Of a stretch of DNA of 30,000 bases, positions 1 to 18,826 are shown one piece after another. A program made the position numbers and the translations under genes. This DNA comes from Dictyostelium firmibasis (Eukaryota > Evosea > Eumycetozoa > Dictyosteliales > Dictyosteliaceae): the NCBI GenBank assembly GCA_036169595.1, contig CM069765.1, positions 6,865,001-6,895,000 on the forward strand, given 5' to 3'. The number at the start of each line of letters is the position of its first letter. Positions within the stretch are counted from its first letter, which is position 1. The notes under the pieces are model-generated. The model did not search any database. It saw only the letters and a program-made list of their open reading frames with translations, and was not told where the DNA came from.

Positions 1-186
1 TGATACAAAGTTCACGCATCTTATTCAAAGTTAAAAAAATTTTCATACACACCAAAAAAAATACCACATAGTAATTATTAGCTAATATTAATTTTTTTAT
101 TTTTTTTTGAAAAGAAAAAAAATATTAATCTATTCTATTTTTATTTATTATTTTTATTTTTTATTTTTTTGATTATAGAAAAAAAA
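1..186. promoter_or_regulatory. Upstream region of the first gene
   Basis: AT-rich leader of the first forward gene. It lacks any ATG before 187. The T-rich stretch ending in gattatag at 171-178, directly before A-rich leader and the ATG, looks like an intron acceptor. A GTAATT at 71-76 could be its donor, which would give a 5' UTR intron. This is inference only. No clear TATA element can be singled out in such AT-rich DNA. Confidence 0.3.
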
Positions 187-2538
187 ATGTCATCTTTTAA
201 ACCAAGTTTTTTTGGGTCTGATGGGGATTCATTTTTAAATACAAAAAAAACATTCAGTGTTTTTAAAAATGAATTTTTTGTTGATGAAAAAATGAAAAAC
301 ATGGTAAATGAATTAATTCAGAATAAAGACTTTTCATTGTTGAAACAAAAGATGATAAACGGTGAAAAATTCCTTTTGTCAAAAGAAAACCTTGTACAAT
401 TGCTCTTAAATTGCAATGATAAAGAATTTTATGAAATTCTTTATGATAAAGGATTATTATTTAATTTCAATTTAATTGAAGAAGCAATTGTTTTGGATAG
501 TGCCGAAGCATTGGAGACTATGATACAAGTTTTTGCTGGAGGATGGGCCAACTACGAAGAGAATGGAAATGATTATTACACAACCTTGTTAATGTTTGCA
601 GTTATAAGAAATGGTGTTTCAAAACATAAAGTTACAAACCATATAGTCAAGAAAACAAATAAAACTGAACATCTAAAAGTTATTGCCATTCTAATAAAAA
701 AATCATTTGATAAAAGATATGTTGAAAATCTTCCACTCATTGAAGAATCAATCAAGAATGTCTCTGAAATTGAAGATGAAAAAAAGAATAAAGGCTCGGA
801 AAAGTTAAAAATTAAATTTATTCATCAATTGGCTCTCTATGAAACACTCATCCGTAAATTTGCCGTTTCCGTTACCAATTTAATTTCACAAATAACTTGG
901 GACTCTGGGGAAATAGGTGATTTTGGTATGAAAATGAAGATAATTGGAAAAAAAGTAATGACATTGCAAACCTTGAAGTTGGATTTGGAATCCACTATCA
1001 AATTGGAGAAAAATAAACGTCGTTCAATTTCACATTGGGATATCAGTCGTTATCTCAATACTATGTTATCAATTCATTTCAATATGAATTTTGAAACCGC
1101 CATTAAACAAATCAACTCTTGTGAAGATATTAGAGATATTCCAATTATTTATCCAAAATTCACTCAACTTACAAAACTATCGGTTATAGATAGGGCCATT
1201 TTCTTAGAAAATCGTTATTTCTCTTATAATAGATATCAAGAACTCAATATGAAAGATTCAATGTCTCCCTTAGATGAAAAAATTAGAATTTCCAATTGTA
1301 ATTTTTTAACTGATTTTTTCTACAACAGTGGCGTATCAATGAAAATTGAAGGGCAATGTGAAATCCGTAAATTGGTAGAAAATAAATTCCACATCCCTTC
1401 CAAAGAAGAAATTATTTCAAAATTGGAAGAAGATTCTAAAATTATTGAGAATGAAGAAAATAGTGCTAATATTACAATTCACAATGATATTTTCCAATTG
1501 ACAAGAGAAGAATTTATTAAAAAGTATATTGGTTCTAAACATTTCAGTCAAAACATCGTTCTCAAAGATAAAATAGAATATGAGGTTGGTCAAAAACTAA
1601 GAGAAGACTTATCTGACTCTGCTTTGAGTAATTTGTCAAAGGTGTTTTCAACTCAAAAAAAATTTGAAATCTCTATTCAATCACCATTTTTCAATAATTT
1701 TACTAACAATAATAGTCCTATCAATATTAAGAACATACAAGAAAAACTTTTCCAAGCTATTTACGGTGATCACTTACAAAAACAAAATGATCTACTAAAA
1801 GAATTGGATGATGAAAAGAAATTAAAAAAAGAAAAAGAAAAATTAAAAAAGAAATTGGAAAATGAGAAAAAAGAAAAAACTCTCATTGGAAATAAAATCA
1901 AATTGGAGATGGAAAATAAAAAGAAATTGGAAATGTTAAATAAGGCCAAACAAGAATTAGAAAATAAAATGAAAATTCAATTAGAAAATAAAAACAAACA
2001 AAAAATGCTAAACAAAAAGAAAAATGAAATGAAACAAAAACTAATTATTCAAGTTGGTGAGGAATTTTTAAAAAAAGAAAATGAAAGAAAATTAAGTAAT
2101 AATAACAAAAAAAATAATAATAATAATATTAATAATAATAACATTATTATTAATAGCGAAAACATTGATAGCAATAATAGTAATATTAATAATAATGTAA
2201 ATAAAGAATCGGTCAATAATCATGTCAAAGACTGTATAACTTTCAATACTGAAGAAGAAAACAAAGAGAATAGAAAAAATTATGTCAATTTGAATCATGA
2301 AATTTATAATAATTTAAATAATTATTATAATCAAGAAACCATTGAATATAATAATGATGATAAATATCTTGTTCAATTAGCAGAAACTTATAAATTTGAA
2401 AAAGAAGATTGTTATTTGGATCCAGATATTCAAAGTGAAATTGATGAAAAAGTTACAAGTTTGGTTGATGATTGTGATGAATATGAAGATGAAAATTTTA
2501 CAAGTCAATATTTTTTTTTAGGTGTTAGAACAAATTAA
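187..2538 (+). CDS. Uncharacterised 783-aa protein with long C-terminal coiled coil
   Basis: The product is a single-exon protein of 783 residues; I do not recognise its family. The start is set at the first ATG (187); the frame is open back to about 169, but no ATG lies there. Residues 1-510 form a globular, mostly helical, hydrophobic-patterned region. The part around residues 70-170 has short helix pairs reminiscent of degenerate ankyrin-like repeats, but no canonical ankyrin consensus is visible. Residues about 530-635 are a Lys/Glu/Leu-rich heptad stretch (repeats such as KKLEMLNKAKQELENK) that should form a coiled coil. An Asn-rich linker (about 638-680) and an acidic tail follow. The gene converges on the ABC transporter gene with only 78 bases between stop codons. 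No signal peptide or membrane segment is visible. That it encodes protein is secure; the function is unknown. Confidence 0.85.
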   Translation: MSSFKPSFFGSDGDSFLNTKKTFSVFKNEFFVDEKMKNMVNELIQNKDFSLLKQKMINGEKFLLSKENLVQLLLNCNDKEFYEILYDKGLLFNFNLIEEAIVLDSAEALETMIQVFAGGWANYEENGNDYYTTLLMFAVIRNGVSKHKVTNHIVKKTNKTEHLKVIAILIKKSFDKRYVENLPLIEESIKNVSEIEDEKKNKGSEKLKIKFIHQLALYETLIRKFAVSVTNLISQITWDSGEIGDFGMKMKIIGKKVMTLQTLKLDLESTIKLEKNKRRSISHWDISRYLNTMLSIHFNMNFETAIKQINSCEDIRDIPIIYPKFTQLTKLSVIDRAIFLENRYFSYNRYQELNMKDSMSPLDEKIRISNCNFLTDFFYNSGVSMKIEGQCEIRKLVENKFHIPSKEEIISKLEEDSKIIENEENSANITIHNDIFQLTREEFIKKYIGSKHFSQNIVLKDKIEYEVGQKLREDLSDSALSNLSKVFSTQKKFEISIQSPFFNNFTNNNSPINIKNIQEKLFQAIYGDHLQKQNDLLKELDDEKKLKKEKEKLKKKLENEKKEKTLIGNKIKLEMENKKKLEMLNKAKQELENKMKIQLENKNKQKMLNKKKNEMKQKLIIQVGEEFLKKENERKLSNNNKKNNNNNINNNNIIINSENIDSNNSNINNNVNKESVNNHVKDCITFNTEEENKENRKNYVNLNHEIYNNLNNYYNQETIEYNNDDKYLVQLAETYKFEKEDCYLDPDIQSEIDEKVTSLVDDCDEYEDENFTSQYFFLGVRTN

Positions 2539-2616
2539 ATATATTTTTTTATTATAATTAAAATTTTAAATAAAAGAGAATTCAAAAATTAAATATTATT
2601 TTTTATTTTTGTTTCA

Positions 2617-7098
<4,482 letters not shown>

Positions 7099-7217
7099 TA
7101 ATAAATAAAAAATGAAAAAAAAAATGAAAAAAAAAAAAACAGAAAAAATTTTATCTACAAAAAAAAAAAAAAAAAAACAAGAAAAATTTGGGAAAGATTT
7201 TTTTTTTTTACACACAT

Positions 7218-7633
7218 TTATTTAGTTACTTTCTCAGTTTTTTCAACAGATTCGGTTCTAACACCAGTTATTGGATCTATAACTTCTGTCTTCTTTTCAT
7301 GTCTATAATGATCTTTTGACAAATCTCTATCTGAACCAGTTGGATCTCTTTCAAATGAGTGTTTATTGGGTAAACTTTCTACAAAAGTATTCTTTAGATC
7401 AGCAGCAACTTCTTTAATTTTGGTACCCAAACTTCTAGTTGTATCACCTAGATCTCTTTCAGTTTTACCAACTCCTCCTTTAGATATAATATAAAATAGA
7501 AACAATTAGTAAATATATTTATCAAAACAAATAAATAAAATTAAAAAATAAATAAACAAAATTAAAAAATAAATAAAAAAATCATACCGGCAGTTGTTGT
7601 TGTAGTTTTAGTTGTTTTGGTTGTTGTTTCCAT
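7218..7633 (-). CDS. Small hydrophilic 101-aa protein of unknown function
   Basis: Two exons, 7633-7588 and 7477-7218, give 101 residues. The first exon encodes METTTKTTKTTTTTAG and ends at GCCG|gtatga; the acceptor is taken at ctaaag|GAGG. An alternative acceptor 3 nt further in would drop one Gly. The protein is Thr-rich at the N terminus, then highly charged, with one amphipathic stretch (about residues 30-50, SLGTKIKEVAADLKNT) that superficially recalls LEA-type helices. The C terminus is a Lys/Glu/Thr-rich tail (VRTESVEKTEKVTK). No signal peptide, membrane span or known domain was seen. The stop lies 119 bases from the ABC transporter start on the same strand, so the two genes are tandem and transcribed in the same direction. 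The regular codon structure and matching splice phases support a real gene; its function is unknown. Confidence 0.75.
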
Positions 7634-8530
7634 TTTTTTTTAATTTATTTGTTTTGTGAAATTAAATTTAAAAACAATGTTTAAAAAAAAAAAAAAAGGA
7701 AAATAAATAAAGAAAAAAAAATGTAAAAAAAAAATAAAAAAAAATTATTTTTTTAGTTTTTAGTTTTTTTCCCTTTTTTAGAATTAAAAAAAATTAAAAA
7801 TTTAAAAAAATAAATTTGGTTGTTTACTCTTTTAAAAATGAAAAAAATTCAAAAAGACTCTTTATATAGTATTCCTTTCATGTTTAATTATTAATAATTT
7901 TTAAAAAAAAAATAAAATGAAATAGGTTTTTATTGACATTAAGAGTTTGTTTCTAATAATTAAAATAATCTATTTGTTTTTTTTTAATTTATTTATTAAT
8001 AAATTTTAAAGTTTCTAAATTTATGTTTTTTAATGGTTTATGTTTCAACTTCCAAACATTTTTTGATTTTTCTATAATTGCTTTACTTAAAAAATTATAC
8101 AATATTAAATCGTTTGCAACCAAAACTATATATAGCATTATTAAAAGCATAGCCTTCTTTATCATTATTACATTTATTTTTATTTTTTATTCTTATTTGA
8201 TAATTTTTTGGTTTTTTTTATTCTTTTTCTTTTTTATTTTTTAGAGTTAATTTCTTTGAGATTTCTTTTCTTCAATTAATGTTTTACTTTTTTAAAAATA
8301 GTCATTTTAAGTTGTTTAAAAAAAAAAAAAAATAGAAATTAAAATTAAAAAAAAAAAAAAAAATAAAAAAAAAAAAAAAAAAAAAGACTTTTCACTTTTA
8401 ACAGATCTGGAAAAGATTCAAGTAAACTTTTTTTTTTAGAGGGAATGTAAATTTAATTTTAATTTATAAATAATATATTTTGAGATTATTCTTTTAATTT
8501 ATATAGTTTTTATTTTTTTTTTTTTTTTTT

Positions 8531-8572
<42 letters not shown>

Positions 8573-8600
8573 AAAAAAAAAAAAGAAATCTTTTATTGAT
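7634..8600. other. Intergenic region between two reverse genes
   Basis: This stretch holds the promoter of the 101-aa gene and the 3' end of the calponin-homology gene. An AATAAA lies just downstream of the latter's stop on the minus strand. Very long T and A runs fill 8320-8385 and 8512-8584. Between about 7985 and 8170 the sequence is less homopolymeric and contains a 58-codon reverse ORF (8165-7989) discussed in the findings. No confident gene. Confidence 0.6.
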
Positions 8601-11297
<2,697 letters not shown>

Positions 11298-12913
11298 TTT
11301 ATTTCTTTTTCTTTTTCTTTTTCTTTTTTTTTTTTTTCTTTTTCTTACAACAAATATTTAACGTTATTTACAATTATATGTGATAAATTAAACTTTTTTT
11401 TTTTTTTTTCTATTACTACAATAATATTTTTTTTTTTTGATTTTGGTTTTTTTTTTTTAATAAATAAAATAAATAATAAATAAATAAATAAATAAATAAA
11501 ATAAAATAAATATAAACAAAATATAAATAAAGATTGATGGGTGAATTTAATGTGTGTTTCTTTATATTTTGGTGGGTTCTAAATAATTTATATCTATTTC
11601 CTTAAATGATACTTTTTTTTATAAAAAAAAAAAAAAAAAACCTAAAGTTATAAATGGACAAAATAATATTAATATTAGTCTTTTGAAAAATTTAAAGTAA
11701 AAAAAAAGAAAACAAAAATATTGAAGGAAAATAAATAAAGAAAACAACAAATGGAGAATAAAAAATAAAATAAAATAAAATAAAACAAACCAAAAACTAT
11801 ATTTATATATTCAAATTATTGCTAAATAGAAAATTCTAACAATAATTTAATTGTGTTGAATGATATATTGTAAAATGGCTAACAAAAGAATAAATTTAAT
11901 GTGATGTGGTAAAGATGTTAATTCTTTTTTTTTCTTTTTTTTTCTTTTTTTTCTTGCATCCACTAATCCTATCCACCTCTTTTTTTTTTTTTTTTTTATA
12001 AATAATATTGATAAGTGGTATATAAATAATTTTTGTGTGTAAATATGTGTGAGTGTGGTTGTTGTGTGAAAAAAGATGTGTGAGTAATGTTTGGCGGGAG
12101 TGTGTGGTAGGTTTGTTGTATATTATTTCTATCTGTGTTGTTTTTTTTTTTTATTTTTTTTTTATTTCCAACTTTCTAATCATAAATTGTAATATATATA
12201 AATATATATAATATTCTGATATTCTAATAATAGACTATTGTTGTTTTAATTGATGTAATAATTTCTGATAACTATTTGTTTTTTCAATTATAGCTATCAC
12301 AACTGTAAAATTTATCTAATATTTTTTTTCTTCACCTTGCAACCTATTGAAAGTAAATGTCGAAAAAAAAAAAAAAAAAAAAAGAAAGATTCACAAAGTT
12401 GTGTTCTTGAAATAACCTAATAAACATTTTCAAAATATAAAAATAAAAATAAAACAAAAAAAAAAATTACCTACTTTTTTTCAAAATATTATATAAATCA
12501 AAAAACAAGAAAAAAAAAGAACAATTTAAAATATTTAGAAAAACAAAAAAAAATAAAAAATAAAAAGTAAGAAGAAAAAAGAGTAGAAAATGAAAATAAA
12601 AATAACAACTGTTTTTTTTTACAACGCTATAATTTTTTTTTTTTTTTTTTATTTTTTATTTTTTTTTTTTTATGAATTAAAAATTTTCAAATAAAAAATT
12701 CTATTGATTTGGGTTTTTTTTTTGACTTTTTCACTTAAAGCAATCAATATGATATCAATCACTGGTGGTTGGACTAAAAAAAGCAAATAAAAATATAAAA
12801 AAAAAAAAAAAAAAAACTAAAAAAAAGATTTTATGATTTATCATTTTTTTTTTTTTTTTAAAACTTATTAAATTTTTTATTTATTTTTTTTTTTTTTTTT
12901 GTTTTTTTTTTTT
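11298..12913. other. 1.6 kb intergenic region (promoter of CH gene, 3' flank of CTP synthase)
   Basis: No convincing gene. It contains the (AAAT)n-like stretch at about 11459-11510 and long homopolymers. A GT-rich island at about 12009-12125 includes TTTGGCGGGA at 12090-12099. A 26-codon open stretch on the minus strand (12315-12235) lacks a start. Being upstream of the reverse CH gene, the GT-rich island is CA-rich on the CH coding strand. Confidence 0.55.
12090..12099. promoter_or_regulatory. E2F-like motif in a GT-rich island
   Basis: TTTGGCGGGA matches the general E2F/DP site pattern (TTTSSCGC-like, classic TTTGGCGGGAA). It is one of the very few G+C-rich decamers in this intergenic DNA. 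It lies about 790 bases upstream of the CH-gene start and about 815 bases downstream of the CTP synthase stop. Function is inference from motif resemblance only. Confidence 0.25.
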
Positions 12914-14669
12914 TTACATTTTCTTTAATCTTTCGAGTGAAGCATTTAATAAACCAATGAATGGTGGAGATGGTCTTTGTGGTCTAGATTTAAATTCTGG
13001 ATGGAATTGACAAGCAACGAAATAATCATGATCTTTGAGTTCAACGATTTCCATTCTAACGCCAGTAGTATCTTTACCTACAAAGTGAAGACCTTTAGCA
13101 TGAATTTCATCGACAACATCTGGATTAACTTCATAACGATGACGATGACGTTCTTCGACTGCTTGACCAACTTTTTCGACATTGTAAAGTTTTGAGATTT
13201 TATTATCGACATCGGTGAAGATGGTATCACGAGATCCTAATCTCATTGTACCACCCATATGAGTTTTACTAACTTCTGGCATGAAAACAACAACATTTTT
13301 ACCAGAACCACTTGTGGTGAACTCTTCAGAGTTGGCATTCTCCCAACCCATAACATTACGAGCAAATTCAATGACAGCGATTTGCATACCTAAACAAATA
13401 CCGAGATATGGTTTACCAGAGGTACGAGCATAGTTTGCAGTTAAAATCATACCTTCAATACCACGATCACCAAAACCACCTGGAACTAAAATACCATGAG
13501 CACTACGCAACATTTCCCATGATTTCTTGTATTCTTCAGTGGTTGAATTTTGACTCTCTAAATTTGAAGCTTCAACCCAATCAATTACCATCTTTCTTTC
13601 AATTGCCATAGATGCATGATCTAATGCTTTGATTACAGAGAGATAAGCATCGGTGAGACCAGTATATTTACCTACCATTGCAATACGAATTGGATTAAGA
13701 CTTTCATTGGTGATTTTATCCATACGATCGGCTAAACCTTTCCAAGAAGCCATCCAATATGGAGTTGATTCACTTGGTGAGGTTTTACTCAAATCAATGT
13801 TTGGTGTCAATTGTAAACGTCTAAGTACAAGATTTGGTAAATTTTGTTGATTGAGAAGGATTGGGACACGATAAATGTTTGAAACATCATGAACGCCAAT
13901 AACATTATCTGGTGCAACATGACAAAATAATGAAATTTTCTTTTTGGTCTCTTCAGTCAATGGTTGAGTACTACGACATAAACAAAAGTCTGGACTTAAA
14001 CCTAATGAACGAAGCTCACGAATTGATTGTTGAGATGGTTTAGTCTTTTGTTCTCCAACTACACCCAATACTGGTACCAATGAAACATGCATTAAACAAA
14101 AGTTTTCAATACCAACACGAAATTGGAATTGACGTAATGCCTCTGTAAATGGCATAGATTCAATATCACCAACTGTACCACCCAATTCAATTACACAAAC
14201 ATCTGGTGTTACTTTATCACCATCAACTGGTAAATGTGCAACTCTTTCAATCCAATTTTGAATCTCTTCTGTGATATGTGGTACAACTTGAACTGTTTTA
14301 CCTAAATATTGACCTTTTCTTTCCTAATTTAATATACATAAAAAATAATAATAATAACAAATATTTTAATTATTAATATTTTACAAAATAAAATAAATTT
14401 AAAATTCTAAAAAAAATATTATTATTTAAATATATTATATACAAACTTTTTCAATGACTAAATTATAAATTTTACCAGTGGTAATATTATTATCTCTACC
14501 TAAATTTACATCTAAAAATCTTTCATAATTTCCAAGATCTAAATCTACCTCACCACCATCATCTAAAACAAAAACTTCACCATGTTCAAATGGACTAAAA
14601 ATAAAAATAAAACAAAAATAAAAATAAAATAAAAATAAAAAAAATTAATAAAAAAATTTCTATTTTTAA

Positions 14670-14705
<36 letters not shown>

Positions 14706-14876
14706 TTCATTTTTGATTAATTACCTCATTGTACCAGCGTCAATATTTAAATATGGATCAATTTTAATTGAAGTAACACGTAATCCCATTGATTTAAGGA
14801 TCATTGCTGTACTACTAGCAATAATACCTTTACCAATACCACTCAAAACACCACCTGTAACAACAATATATTTCAT
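12914..14876 (-). CDS. ctps: CTP synthase (glutamine-hydrolysing)
   Basis: Three exons, 14876-14725, 14594-14447 and 14323-12914, give 569 aa, within the usual range for the family. The enzyme converts UTP, ATP and glutamine to CTP, the last step of de novo pyrimidine nucleotide synthesis, in the cytosol. The synthetase (amidoligase) domain starts [11 protein letters not shown] (P-loop) and continues with [28 protein letters not shown] and [11 protein letters not shown] (about residues 146-156). The class I glutamine amidotransferase domain has [12 protein letters not shown], the nucleophile Cys410 in GICLGMQ, and CQFHPEF near the end. All catalytic motifs appear intact. Intron 1 splits the Ser codon of TMS|PFEHG and intron 2 lies before [10 protein letters not shown]; both reconstruct conserved family sequence, so the gene model is firm. 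The start sits in the family-typical MKYIVVTGG. It is head-to-head with the complex III subunit gene. Confidence 0.98.
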
Positions 14877-15073
14877 TCTTTTATTTTATATAGGGTTTTA
14901 TTTACTTTTTATTTATTTTATTTTATAAAATATTTATATACTATAATTTAATTATATTTATAAGCTTTAAAGAATGATATAAAAACTATATAAATGCTTC
15001 AAACTGCCAACTTGTTGGAAAGAAGAAGGAAAGAAAAAATGACAATTTTAAAAAATTTTTTTGAGACTGTCGT

Positions 15074-15105
<32 letters not shown>

Positions 15106-15572
15106 TAAAAAAAAATAAAATTAATTAATAATTTTTTTTTAATAAAACCGAAACATAAAGATGCCGGAAATAAAAAAAAAAAAAAAAATAAATAAATAAA
15201 AAAAAAATAAATAAATAATAATCACTAAAATTGTGTAAATGAATAAATTTTTAATTTTTTTTTTTTTATTTAATTTAATTTTCCATTTAAAATTTTTTTA
15301 TTATCTGTAATTTTTATATTTTTTTATTTTATCTTATTACAGTATTTTCTCTTATTTAACACACAATTATTTTATTTTTTATTTTTTATTTTTTTTTCTT
15401 ATTAAATGTACTTTTTTTTTATTTTATCGAATTTCATTTTGATTGAGTCGAAAAAAAAAAAAAAAATTAAAAAAAAAAAAAAAAAAAAAAAATTTGAATT
15501 TTTGTTTTTTTTTCATTTCATTTTTTTTTTTTTTTTTTTTGATAATATCACATAAATACATATAAATTTACA
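14877..15572. promoter_or_regulatory. Shared divergent promoter region, CTP synthase / complex III subunit 8
   Basis: 696 bases separate the two start codons of a head-to-head pair. The region is extremely AT-rich with T runs directly upstream of the forward start (15521-15540). Only a few non-AT patches occur, such as 14998-15030 and gatgccggaaa near 15160. Candidate TATA elements cannot be chosen by eye in this background. No other gene is seen. Confidence 0.5.
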
Positions 15573-15898
15573 ATGGGTCAAGCAAGCAAAGTATGGTTGA
15601 TCAACTTCAAATTACATACATAAATCGAAAAAAAAAAGTTAAAGAAGGATGAGGAAAATTAATTTTATTTTTTATTTTTATTTTTATTTATTAGGTCTTT
15701 GGTAAACATATTACCTATTCAGTTTCACCATTCCAACAAAAACTTTTTGTTAATTATTTCAAAAATGCCATCCCACATTTAAGACGTGGTGTTAAGGATA
15801 ACTTCTTATGTTCAGTCCCATATTTCGCTGCTTTATATATCACCGTCAACTGGGCCAACGAAACTTATCACAACGAAATGAAAGACCACTGGTACTAA
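15573..15898 (+). CDS. qcr8: Cytochrome b-c1 complex subunit 8 (QCR8/UQCRQ family)
   Basis: Two exons, 15573-15590 and 15695-15898, give 73 aa. The first exon encodes only MGQASK; the intron (15591-15694) is GTATGG...TTATTAG in phase 0. The protein is a small accessory subunit of mitochondrial respiratory complex III (ubiquinol-cytochrome c reductase). It matches the family through ITYSVSPFQQK (human subunit: ISYSLSPFEQR), NAIPHLRRGVKDNF and a single membrane span, roughly VPYFAALYITVNW, followed by a short polar tail. The length is close to the human subunit of about 82 residues. It has no obvious cleavable presequence, as is usual for this subunit. It was missed by simple ORF calling because of its short exons. 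Identity is confident; the exact symbol used for this species is not certain. Confidence 0.93.
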
Positions 15899-16649
15899 AC
15901 ATTTTCAAAAAAAGTTTTTTAATATAATATAAACAAAAAAAAACAAAAAAAAGTACAGTAATATAATAATTTAATAAGGTATGTTATCATTTTTTTTTTT
16001 TTTATATTTCCAATCTTTAGTAGAATTTGCATATTAATTTCTTATTTTTTTAAACACAGAAAAATAAATTTTTCAAAAAAAAAAAAAAAAAAAAAAAAGC
16101 AATTTTATTTTATTTTGTAGTATGTGATATTCATATCTTTATTATTTAACTTTCCTTATTTTTATGCAAATTTTCAGAGGATATCAGTCAGTGAAAAAAA
16201 AACTAGAGATGTTTCTTATCACAAATAAAAAGAGTAGTAGCATACAGGTTTTTTTTTTTTTTTTTTTAGGAATTTTTAGCAGACTTAATAATTGACATAA
16301 ATAAAAAGAGTAGATTCAATAGTAGTTATACATATATTCAACAGATAGTTTTGATGATTCATCAACTACCATTTTCGAGGCAACAGATGTGTCTTCTCAC
16401 CTAATACTATTGTTACTTTGAAAGTGTAAACATTTTATTTGTAGAAGGACTCTAACAAAGAGGATGCAAAGAGGTAAGAATATATAGATTTTTTTATTTC
16501 TTTTTTTTATTTAACTATAAAAATTATATTGATAATTAAATATTTATTTATAATAATGTGTGGTTTTAATCTTTATTTATTTTAATTTTTTTTTTAAAAG
16601 TGTGGTTTTGTTTTTTTTTTTGTTTTATTAACTGTTGGCAATAAAAAGG
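15899..16649. other. Intergenic region upstream of the GT23-like gene
   Basis: This holds the 3' UTR of the complex III gene and the upstream region of the glycosyltransferase gene. Sequence 16100-16480 is less homopolymeric than the rest. It carries a 15-bp direct repeat (aaataaaaagagtag at 16223-16237 and 16299-16313). A short upstream ORF (16464-16487) has an ATG context duplicating that of the real start at 16650. No confident gene. Confidence 0.55.
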
Positions 16650-18733
<2,084 letters not shown>

Positions 18734-18790
18734 AAAAAAAAAAAACAAAAAAACAAAAAAACAAAAAAACAATAATAAAAAAATAAATTA

Positions 18791-18826
<36 letters not shown>

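Noticed and set aside
8023-8244. 73-aa plus-strand ORF
   Set aside because: Phe/Ile-rich reading of T-rich DNA with no coding-like codon pattern and no domain.
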